Shown in pieces: positions 1-7,414 of a DNA stretch of 64,000 nucleotides. The stretch's first letter is position 1. Each line of letters opens with the position of its first letter. Origin of the DNA: Nevskia sp. (GTDB lineage Bacteria > Pseudomonadota > Gammaproteobacteria > Nevskiales > Nevskiaceae); the NCBI GenBank assembly GCA_031291075.1, contig JARLJS010000060.1, positions 1 to 64,000 of the forward strand, written 5' to 3'. Made by a program: the position numbers and the translations under genes. The notes beneath the pieces were generated by a model, which saw nothing but the letters and a program-made list of their open reading frames with translations, searched no databases and was not told the origin of the DNA.

Positions 1-116
1 GGGTGGCCCGTTTTTTGCGCACTGGGGGGTTTACGGGACCATCCCTAACCCCTTTCGCGGGCCCCGGCGCGCCCGTGCCGGCCCCCCACCCCCGGGCCCA
101 ACGCAGCGCCAAAGTA

Positions 117-257
117 ATGGTCAACAGGCCCTGGTTCGAAACGACCAACCAGAACGCCTTGATGCTGTTGTTCATCGCCGACCGCCTCCACGCCGGCCTC
201 GACGGCCGCAGCTCGATGGCAAGCGGGCCGCTCCGCAAGATGGCGCAAACCAACTGA
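117..257 (+). CDS. Unassigned coding tail at the window edge
   Basis: An open frame that runs in from the left edge ends in TGA at 255-257. From about position 117 (ATG in a GTAATGG context) its codons are almost all G or C in the third position, as in the neighbouring real genes, so this part looks translated. The peptide contains NRPWFETTNQNALML followed by a hydrophobic and then an Arg-rich end. Before position 110 the sequence is an unusual run of C- and G-rich blocks that does not look like the same gene. I do not recognise the family. It may be the end of a longer gene broken at the window or contig edge. Confidence 0.25.
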   Translation: MVNRPWFETTNQNALMLLFIADRLHAGLDGRSSMASGPLRKMAQTN

Positions 258-271
258 TATGGAGCACTTCA

Positions 272-553
272 TTGAGCGAATCGTGCAAGCAGGAGGCCGG
301 CCGCTTCCGGCCGGTGATCGACCGCAACCGCTGCGAAGGCAAGGCCGAGTGCGTCGAGGTCTGTCCTTACGACGTCTTCACCGTCGGCACACTGCCGGTC
401 GAGCAGCGCGCCGCACTCGGCTTTCTCGGCCGGATCAAGGGACGTGCCCACGGCTGGCAGCAGGCGTTCACGCCCAAGGCCGATGCCTGCCATGCCTGCG
501 GGCTCTGCGTGGAGGCGTGTCCGGAGCGGGCCATCACGCTGGCTCGCGTCTGA
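272..553 (+). CDS. Small ferredoxin with two Fe-S motifs
   Basis: A 93-residue soluble electron carrier. The second cluster motif is complete (CHACGLCVEACP, CxxCxxCxxxCP). In the first (CEGKAECVEVCP) the second Cys is replaced by Lys, so it should hold a 3Fe-4S or an altered cluster; this is a known pattern in short proteobacterial and actinobacterial ferredoxins. Between them lies a linker of about 40 residues. The start is TTG at 272, chosen because GGAG lies at 261-264 with normal spacing; no ATG fits. The redox partner is not obvious from the neighbours, although a pyruvate:ferredoxin oxidoreductase is present 13 kb away. Confidence 0.85.
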   Translation: MSESCKQEAGRFRPVIDRNRCEGKAECVEVCPYDVFTVGTLPVEQRAALGFLGRIKGRAHGWQQAFTPKADACHACGLCVEACPERAITLARV

Positions 554-733
554 CAAAGCCCGACAGGCACATCCATATCCAAGCCACTTGGCGGACAACC
601 CTCGCCACTGGGCAATACGGCGCCTACACGTCCGGAAATAGCCGCTAGATTTGCGCCATTACGCGCTGATCACAGCGGTAGATTGGGACGGAACCCACGT
701 TTACATGGCATTCGGTACCTGCAGAAAATGCTT

Positions 734-2026
734 ATGAACAAGGCGCCCAGCGAGCCGGAAGCGGGGCCGCCGACGGTGGATTCCGGCCGCCTTCCCGGAA
801 TCGACCGCGCCGTGGTGGAGCCCCAGGTATTCGCCGAACGCCTGCGCCTGCTCGCCAAGCAGTGCCGGGGACTGATGCTCTCCGGGGCGATCGTCTCCAC
901 GCTCCTGGCCATCCTGCAGTGGCGCATCGTCGAGCATGAGCGGATCGTCGAATGGCTGGTTTTGCTCGCGCTGGCCGACCAGCTCAGTTTCCGCTACACC
1001 GGTTATTGGATGCGTCACTTTGACGATCCCGGTCAGCAGCGCCGGGCGCTTCGTCACATCCTGTCGACGCTCGCCTGCACCGGCGCGGTATGGGGCCTTG
1101 CGTCCTGGATGCTGTACGTGCCCGGAAATTTCGAATATGAGCTGGTCACCATCCTGGTCCTGTTCGGCGTGACCATGGCGACGGTCGTGCTGTTTTCGAC
1201 GTTCGGCATCGCCATCGTGACCCGCGCCATCGCCGTCTGGATCCCGCCGATCGCGCACACCCTGTATGTGGGCGACCGGCTGCACATCTACCTGGGCGCG
1301 GGCTACCTGGCGTTCGTGGGCTTCACCATCACGTTCGGCTGGCGTGTCTCGAACGAGCACATCGCCAGCATCTTCCGGCTGTTCGAGAACCGCTTGCTCA
1401 ACCAGCGCCTGGCCGAATCGCAGGCCAGCCTGGCCCGGAGCAATACCGACCTGCAGCGCAACAACGAAGCACTGAAAACCGCCTTGCAGCGCATCGAGGA
1501 AATGTCGGTGCGCGACGAACTGACAGGGGTCCACAACCGGCGCTTTCTCACCAGGCGCCTCGACGCCGCCTGCGACCGGCGCCAGCAATACGGCCGCACC
1601 ATGTCGATCGCCCTGGTCGACGTGGATCATTTCAAGAAGATCAACGACACCTACGGACACAACGTCGGCGACGACGTGCTCAAGTTCCTGGCGGTGGAGG
1701 CGCGCTCGCGCCTGCGCCCGGATGACCTGTTTGCGCGCTACGGCGGCGAGGAATTCGTCTGCCTGCTGCCCGATACCGACGCCGACACCGCCGCCGCGGT
1801 GGGCGAACGACTGCGCAAAGCCATCGCCGAGGAGTCGCCGCGCCGCACTCCGCACGGGATCGAGGTGACCGTCTCCATCGGCATCGCCGTATACGAACCG
1901 GGCGAATCGGTAAAGGACTGGCTGCGCCGCTCGGACGAAGCCCTCTACAGCGCCAAACACCAGGGGCGTAACCGCCTCGTCGTGGCACCGAAGCCTCCGC
2001 CGGTGCAGTTGCAAGCCGCCGGCTGA
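734..2026 (+). CDS. Membrane-bound diguanylate cyclase (GGDEF)
   Basis: Makes the second messenger c-di-GMP from two GTP. The N-terminal half is a block of hydrophobic helices (about residues 60-210) that anchors and probably senses at the inner membrane. A short coiled coil (about 225-255, ending EEMSVRDELTG) leads into the GGDEF domain. The catalytic GGEEF is intact at about residues 337-341, and the product-inhibition I-site RxxD (RPDD) lies nine residues before it, so the enzyme should be active and feedback-inhibited. ATG at 728 or 734 are both possible; neither has a strong ribosome binding site. It is transcribed alone. The input signal is unknown. Confidence 0.88.
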   Translation: MNKAPSEPEAGPPTVDSGRLPGIDRAVVEPQVFAERLRLLAKQCRGLMLSGAIVSTLLAILQWRIVEHERIVEWLVLLALADQLSFRYTGYWMRHFDDPGQQRRALRHILSTLACTGAVWGLASWMLYVPGNFEYELVTILVLFGVTMATVVLFSTFGIAIVTRAIAVWIPPIAHTLYVGDRLHIYLGAGYLAFVGFTITFGWRVSNEHIASIFRLFENRLLNQRLAESQASLARSNTDLQRNNEALKTALQRIEEMSVRDELTGVHNRRFLTRRLDAACDRRQQYGRTMSIALVDVDHFKKINDTYGHNVGDDVLKFLAVEARSRLRPDDLFARYGGEEFVCLLPDTDADTAAAVGERLRKAIAEESPRRTPHGIEVTVSIGIAVYEPGESVKDWLRRSDEALYSAKHQGRNRLVVAPKPPPVQLQAAG

Positions 2027-2068
2027 CACTCTCCTGATACCGAACCCGCCGCATCGATTCTGGCGCGT

Positions 2069-2082
2069 GTGATGCGCATCAC
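2069..2082. promoter_or_regulatory. 14-bp perfect palindrome
   Basis: GTGATGCGCATCAC reads the same on both strands. It lies between the diguanylate cyclase stop and the imuA promoter. The form fits an operator for a dimeric regulator, but no known consensus is matched well, so the role is open. Confidence 0.3.
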
Positions 2083-2171
2083 GTCATGGTGACGTAAAGC
2101 CGGATTCGCTCAAGTCGCCTCCCCACCAGGCGACCGAAGCGGCCGATAAACCGGAAGCATTTGCCCAGATA

Positions 2172-2187
2172 CTGTACATTTGTATAG
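2172..2187 (+). promoter_or_regulatory. LexA (SOS) box before imuA
   Basis: CTGTACATTTGTATAG fits the beta/gammaproteobacterial LexA consensus CTGT-N8-ACAG with one mismatch (ATAG for ACAG). It ends 10 bp before the imuA ATG, so LexA bound here would block transcription or its initiation. imuA-imuB-dnaE2 cassettes are classically LexA-controlled, which supports the assignment. Confidence 0.75.
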
Positions 2188-2197
2188 TCTATAGGCC

Positions 2198-2872
2198 ATG
2201 CTGCTCGAACTCGCCTCCAGCCACCGCCCGGCACCTGCGCCATCACCCCGGCGCGGTGGTGGGGAAAGCGCCCCGCCCGCCTCCATCCCCGGCGTCTGGC
2301 GCGGGCTGGGGCGGGCGCGGCCGGAATCGGAGCCGACCGGGTTCGCCGCGCTGGATGCGGCGCTGCTCGGCGGCTGGCCGGTAGGCGCGCTGAGCCAGCT
2401 GGTGGGCGGCGAAGCCGGGCTGGGTTTCTCCATCGTGGTGCCGCTGCTGGCGCGGTTGACGCAGGCCGGGCGGCATGCGGCGCTGGTGGCGCCGCCGTAC
2501 ATCCCCTACGCGCCGGCGCTGCGCGATGCCGGCGTCGAGCTGCAACGGCTGCTGTGGATCGCGCCGCAAGATCGCGTCGACGCGCTGTGGGCCGCCGAGC
2601 AGATGTTGCGTTCCGGCGTGTTCGGCGCGGTGGCGCTGTGGAGTCCGCCGCTCGACGCGCCGGTCGAGCGACGCCTGCAACTCGCCGCCGAGACCGGGCG
2701 CAGCATCGGCATGGCCTGCCACAGCGTCGGCTACGGTGCGCATTCCATCGCGGCGGTGCGGCTGCAGCTGCGTACTGCGGCCACGGGACTGGAAATCGAA
2801 GTGCTGCGCTGCCGCGGCGCGCGTCCCGGCCAGCGCGTGGAATGCCCTTTCCCTTTGCGACGAGTCGCCTAG
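2198..2872 (+). CDS. imuA: ImuA, translesion synthesis accessory protein
   Basis: A 224-residue RecA/SulA-like accessory protein of the ImuA-ImuB-DnaE2 mutasome, which copies past DNA lesions during the SOS response. The family signature is seen in the stretch about 45-75 (TGFAALDAALLGGWPVGAL), the RecA-like fold entry typical of ImuA. The Walker A position (VGGEAGLGFS) is degenerate, as in other ImuA proteins, so strong ATPase activity is not expected. First gene of a three-gene SOS operon: the LexA box is just upstream, and imuB starts 12 bp after its stop. Confidence 0.85.
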   Translation: MLLELASSHRPAPAPSPRRGGGESAPPASIPGVWRGLGRARPESEPTGFAALDAALLGGWPVGALSQLVGGEAGLGFSIVVPLLARLTQAGRHAALVAPPYIPYAPALRDAGVELQRLLWIAPQDRVDALWAAEQMLRSGVFGAVALWSPPLDAPVERRLQLAAETGRSIGMACHSVGYGAHSIAAVRLQLRTAATGLEIEVLRCRGARPGQRVECPFPLRRVA

Positions 2873-2884
2873 TGCAGAGTCCCT

Positions 2885-4282
2885 ATGCTCTGGCTCTGCA
2901 TCCACCTGCCGGCTCTGCCGCTGGAGGCGCTGTCGCCGCCGCCGGATGAACCGCTGGCGGTGGTCGAAACCAGCGGCGCGCGCCGCCTGGTGCTGGTGCC
3001 GAATGAGGTGGCCCGCGAGCGCGGCCTGCGGGCCGGCACGCCGGTCAACAGCGCGCTGGCCCTGATCCCCGAACTGCGCCTGCTGCCGCGCGATCCCGGC
3101 GCGGAGTTGCAGGCTTTGCAGGGGATCGCCTGCTGGGCCTACCACCTGGGGACACCGGTGACGATGGATGCGGATGCGTTCAACGTCGAGGTCGAAATCC
3201 GCCGTAGCCTGCGCCTGTTCGGCGGCTGGCCGGCGCTGCGCCGGCATATCGCCGGCGAGGTCGCGGCCCTGCCTTATGCCAGGCGCTATGGCGTCGCCCC
3301 CACGCTGAGCGCGGCGGCGCTGCTGGCACGGACCGACGCCGGGCTGGAGCGGCCCATCGCGCGCAGTGGCGAGATCCATGCCGCCATCCGCAACTGGCCG
3401 CTGCAGTTGCTGCCGCTGGAGCACGATGCGCTCGACATCCTGCATGGCTCCGGCCTGCGCCGCATCGGCGAGGTGCTGGCCCTGCCGCGCGATGCGCTCG
3501 GCCGCCGCTTCGGCCTGCAGGCGCCGCTGGCGCTCGAACGCTTGTTGGGCCGTGCCGCCGAAGCCTGGGAATCGTTCGAGCCGCCACCGATCTACCGGCG
3601 CCGCCTGGAGCTGCACGGCAGCGCCGAGACCACCGGGGCGCTGCTGTTCCCCCTGCGCAAGATGCTGGGCGATTTCGCTTTCTACCTGCGCGCACGCGAC
3701 CTGGCGGTGCAACGCTTCCGGCTCGGCTTTCGCGATCTCGGCCGGCGCCTGACGCAGCTTGACCTTGGCCTGCTCGCGCCGACGCGCGATCCCGACCGGC
3801 TGCTGCTGGTGCTGCGCGAGCGATTGGAGAAAATCTCGCTCACCGAACCGGTGCAGGAGCTGCTGCTCGAAGCCAAGCGCTTCGAACCGGCCGATGCCGC
3901 ACAGGACGACCTGTTCCAGAACGGCACGCAGCTGGCCGAGGACTTCGCCACCCTGCAGGAACGCCTGCTGGCGCGGTTGGGCGAAGCCGCGGTGCGCCAC
4001 GTTGCCGCCACGCCGGACCACCGGCCGGAGCGCGCCTGGCGGACATCCGCCGAGCCATCCACCGGCGCCCATCCGCCGCGCCCGCCGTGGCTGCTGCCGC
4101 AGCCGCGGCCGATCCCGCCGCCGCGCCTGCTGGGCCCGCCCGAGCGCATCGAGTGCGGCTGGTGGGAAGGCCGCCACGAAGTCCGCGATTACCACCTCGC
4201 CGAGGACGAGTCCGGACGCAAGCTGTGGGTCTACCGCGAGCTGGGTGGTGCGCGCTGGCACCTGCACGGCCTGTGGCAGTGA
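2885..4282 (+). CDS. imuB: ImuB, catalytically inactive Y-family polymerase adaptor
   Basis: A 465-residue Y-family polymerase homologue that acts as the hub of the mutasome, binding ImuA, DnaE2 and the beta clamp. The extreme N terminus (MLWLCIHLPALPLEAL) has the fold of the Y-family palm but lacks the catalytic Asp found in Pol IV/V, as is typical of ImuB. A candidate clamp-binding motif QDDLF is visible at residues 340-344. The C-terminal tail is Pro/Arg-rich and then ends in the conserved WWEGRHEVRDYHLAEDE block. It is followed almost immediately by dnaE2 (ATG 2 bp after the stop), which indicates translational coupling. Confidence 0.9.
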   Translation: MLWLCIHLPALPLEALSPPPDEPLAVVETSGARRLVLVPNEVARERGLRAGTPVNSALALIPELRLLPRDPGAELQALQGIACWAYHLGTPVTMDADAFNVEVEIRRSLRLFGGWPALRRHIAGEVAALPYARRYGVAPTLSAAALLARTDAGLERPIARSGEIHAAIRNWPLQLLPLEHDALDILHGSGLRRIGEVLALPRDALGRRFGLQAPLALERLLGRAAEAWESFEPPPIYRRRLELHGSAETTGALLFPLRKMLGDFAFYLRARDLAVQRFRLGFRDLGRRLTQLDLGLLAPTRDPDRLLLVLRERLEKISLTEPVQELLLEAKRFEPADAAQDDLFQNGTQLAEDFATLQERLLARLGEAAVRHVAATPDHRPERAWRTSAEPSTGAHPPRPPWLLPQPRPIPPPRLLGPPERIECGWWEGRHEVRDYHLAEDESGRKLWVYRELGGARWHLHGLWQ

Positions 4283-4284
4283 CC

Positions 4285-7200
4285 ATGACTCCCGCCTACG
4301 CCGAGCTGCACTGCCTCAGCAACTTCTCCTTCCAGCGCGGCGCCTCCCACCCGCAGGAGCTGGTGCGGCAGGCGCGGGCGCTGGGCTACCAGGCGCTGGC
4401 GCTGACCGACGAGTGCTCGCTCGCCGGCATCGTGCGCGCCTGGGAGGCGGCCAGGGAGGAGGAGCTGCCGCTGATCGTCGGCGGCGAGTTCCAGCTCGAA
4501 CGGGGACCCAGGCTGGTGCTGCTGGCGCCGACCGTGTCCGCCTACTCGCAGCTGTGCGCGCTCATCACCCGCGCCCGCCGCAGCAGCGCCAAGGGGCGCT
4601 ATCGCCTCGGCCTGGACGATATCCGCGATAACACCGGCGAGCTGCTGGCGCTGTGGCTGCCGCGCTGGAACGTGCAGAACCTGCCCGAAAGTATGTTTGC
4701 CGACGAGATCGAAAACCTGCGCGAACGCTTCGCCGGGCGGCTGTGGCTGGCCTGGGAGCGCCACCTGCACCCGCAGGACCGCCAGCGCCTCGAGCTGCTG
4801 CAGCGGCTGGGCCGGCGCTATACCCTGCCCCTGCTCGCCGCGGGCGACGTGCACTACCACGTGCGCGGGCGCCAGATGCTGCAGGACACGATGGCCTGCA
4901 TCCGCGCCGGCTGCAGCCTGCGCGACGCACAGGCGCCGCTGTTCCCCAACGCTGAGCGCCACCTGCGTCCCCTCGCCGCACTGCAGCGCCTGTACCCGCC
5001 TGAGCTGCTGCGCGAGACCCTGGTCGTGGCGGAACGCTGCAGCTTCCACTTCGGCCAGCTGCGTTACGACTACCCGCACGAGCTGGTTCCGCCAGGAGTG
5101 GACTCCAGGCAGCACCTGCGCAATCTCACCGAAGCCGGCATCCGCTGGCGCTGGCCGGCGGGCTGCCCGCCGAAGGTGCGTGCCGACATCGAGAAGGAGC
5201 TGGGCCTGATCCGCGAGCTGCACTACGAGAACTATTTCCTCACGGTGCACGAGATCATGCAGTTCGCGCGCTCGCGCGACATCCTGTGCCAGGGCCGCGG
5301 CTCGGCGGCGAACTCGGTGGTGTGCTACGTGCTGGGCATCACCGAGATCGACCCCGAACGCGTCAAGCTGCTGTTCGAGCGCTTCATCTCGAAGGAGCGC
5401 GGCGAGCCGCCGGACATCGACATCGACTTCGAGCACCAGCGGCGCGAGGAGGTGATCCAGCACATCTACGCCAGGTACGGCCGCGAGCGCGCCGCCATCG
5501 CCGCCACCGTCATCAGCTACCGCCGGCGCAGCGCGATGCGCGACGTCGGCAAGGCGCTGGGCCTGTCGCTGGACCAGGTCGACGCGCTGTCCAAGGCCTA
5601 TGCGCACTGGGACGACAACGCGCGCCTGGTGGAGCGCCTGGCGGCGCTGGGTTTCGCGCTGGAAGGCGCTCTGCTGCACAACTTCGTGCGGCTGGTGAAC
5701 GAGATCGAGGGCATGCCGCGGCACCTGTCGCAGCACGTCGGCGGCTTCGTCATCTCGCACCATCCGCTGCACACCCTGGTGCCGGTGGAGAACGCCGCCA
5801 TGCCGGACCGCACCATCATCCAGTGGGACAAGGACGACCTCGACACGGTCGGCCTGTTCAAGGTGGACGTGCTGGCGCTGGGCATGCTCAGCGTCCTGCG
5901 CCGCGCCTTCGAGCTGGTGGCGCAGTTCCACGGTACGCCGCGGCTGAGCATCGCCAGCGTCCCCGCCGAGGACGCGAAGACCTACGACATGATCTGCCGC
6001 GCCGAGACCATCGGCGTGTTCCAGATCGAATCGCGCGCGCAGATGAGCATGCTGCCGCGCCTCAAGCCACGCAATTTCTTCGACCTGGTGATCGAGGTCG
6101 CCATCGTCCGTCCCGGCCCGATCCAGGGCGACATGGTGCACCCCTACCTGCGGCGCCGGCAGGGGTTGGAGCCGGTCGAATATCCCAGCGAAGCCCTGCG
6201 CGAGGTGCTGCAGAGCACGCTCGGCATCCCCCTGTTTCAGGAGCAGGTGATGAGCATCGCCATCGTCGCCGCCGGCTTCAGCCCCGGCGAGGCCGACCAG
6301 GTGCGGCGCTCGATGGCGGCCTGGAAGCGCAAGGGCGGGCTGGAAAAGTTCCGCGACAAGCTCATCGCCGGCATGCGCAGCCGTGGCTACTCCGACGAGT
6401 TCGCGGAGCAGATCTACCAGCAGGTGCTCGGCTTCGGCTCCTACGGCTTCCCACAGAGCCATTCCGCCTCGTTCGCCCTGCTCACCTACGTCTCCTGCTG
6501 GCTCAAGTGCCACCAGCCCGCCGCCTTCTGCGCCGCCCTGCTCAATTCGCAGCCGCTGGGTTTCTACGCGCCGGCGCAGCTGGTGAACGAGGCACGACGC
6601 AACGGCGTGCGCTTCCGTGCCGCGGACGTGAACTGCAGCGCATGGGACTGCATGCTGGAACGCGGCGAGGACGGCGCACCCGAAGTGCGGCTGGGACTGC
6701 GGATGGTCGGCGGCCTGGGCGAAGCCGAGACGCAGCGGCTGCTGCAGGCACGGACCCAGGCGCCGTTCCGCTCGGTGGAAGACCTGGCCAACCGCGCCGG
6801 CCTGGGCCGCCACGCCCTCGACGCCCTGGCCGGGTCCGGCGCCCTGCAACCCCTGGCCGGGCACCGTCACGCCTCGCGCTGGGCCGTGGCCGGCGCGCAG
6901 CGGCTGGACCACGTGCTGGCCGGAACCCGCCTGGCGGAGAATCCGGTCGCGCTGCCGACGCCGACCGAGGGGCAGTCCCTGGTCGCCGACTACCGCAGCC
7001 TGGGCCTGACCCTGGGCCGCCATCCGCTGGCCCTGCTGCGCGGCCGCCTGGCGCGGCTGCGCGTACTCACCGCGGAAAAGCTGCGCGACGTACCCGATGG
7101 CAGGAAGGTGCGCGTCGCCGGCATCGTCACCCACCGCCAACGCCCGGGCACCGCCTCGGGCGTGGTGTTCGCCACCCTGGAGGACGAGACCGGCTCCGCC

Positions 7201-7383
7201 AACCTTGTCATCTGGCCCAAGGTGCTGGAGGCGCAGCGTGAGGTCATCCTCGCTTCCAGCCTGATGCTGGTGGAAGGCCGGCTGCAAAGCGAACAGGGCG
7301 TGATCAACGTGGTGGCCAGCCGCATCCACAATTACAGCGAGTGGCTGGGACAACTGCAGACCAGCTCGCGGGATTTTCACTGA
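4285..7383 (+). CDS. dnaE2: Error-prone DNA polymerase III alpha (DnaE2/ImuC)
   Basis: The catalytic subunit of the mutasome; performs mutagenic translesion synthesis after DNA damage. It has 1032 residues, usual for DnaE2 and shorter than replicative DnaE. The N-terminal PHP domain (AELHCLSNFSFQRGASHP, residues 4-21) is followed by the polymerase core with the catalytic acidic motif PDIDIDF (Asp 377/379/381), a helix-hairpin-helix region near 835-870 and a C-terminal OB fold (about 945-1020). ATG at 4285 follows the imuB stop by 2 bp. An in-frame GTG at 4279 would overlap imuB. Much longer open sequence upstream in this frame is antisense-free read-through of the imuB gene, not coding. Confidence 0.93.
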   Translation: MTPAYAELHCLSNFSFQRGASHPQELVRQARALGYQALALTDECSLAGIVRAWEAAREEELPLIVGGEFQLERGPRLVLLAPTVSAYSQLCALITRARRSSAKGRYRLGLDDIRDNTGELLALWLPRWNVQNLPESMFADEIENLRERFAGRLWLAWERHLHPQDRQRLELLQRLGRRYTLPLLAAGDVHYHVRGRQMLQDTMACIRAGCSLRDAQAPLFPNAERHLRPLAALQRLYPPELLRETLVVAERCSFHFGQLRYDYPHELVPPGVDSRQHLRNLTEAGIRWRWPAGCPPKVRADIEKELGLIRELHYENYFLTVHEIMQFARSRDILCQGRGSAANSVVCYVLGITEIDPERVKLLFERFISKERGEPPDIDIDFEHQRREEVIQHIYARYGRERAAIAATVISYRRRSAMRDVGKALGLSLDQVDALSKAYAHWDDNARLVERLAALGFALEGALLHNFVRLVNEIEGMPRHLSQHVGGFVISHHPLHTLVPVENAAMPDRTIIQWDKDDLDTVGLFKVDVLALGMLSVLRRAFELVAQFHGTPRLSIASVPAEDAKTYDMICRAETIGVFQIESRAQMSMLPRLKPRNFFDLVIEVAIVRPGPIQGDMVHPYLRRRQGLEPVEYPSEALREVLQSTLGIPLFQEQVMSIAIVAAGFSPGEADQVRRSMAAWKRKGGLEKFRDKLIAGMRSRGYSDEFAEQIYQQVLGFGSYGFPQSHSASFALLTYVSCWLKCHQPAAFCAALLNSQPLGFYAPAQLVNEARRNGVRFRAADVNCSAWDCMLERGEDGAPEVRLGLRMVGGLGEAETQRLLQARTQAPFRSVEDLANRAGLGRHALDALAGSGALQPLAGHRHASRWAVAGAQRLDHVLAGTRLAENPVALPTPTEGQSLVADYRSLGLTLGRHPLALLRGRLARLRVLTAEKLRDVPDGRKVRVAGIVTHRQRPGTASGVVFATLEDETGSANLVIWPKVLEAQREVILASSLMLVEGRLQSEQGVINVVASRIHNYSEWLGQLQTSSRDFH

Positions 7384-7414
7384 GCCGGCAGAAAAGGCCG
7401 TGCCGCGACACACC

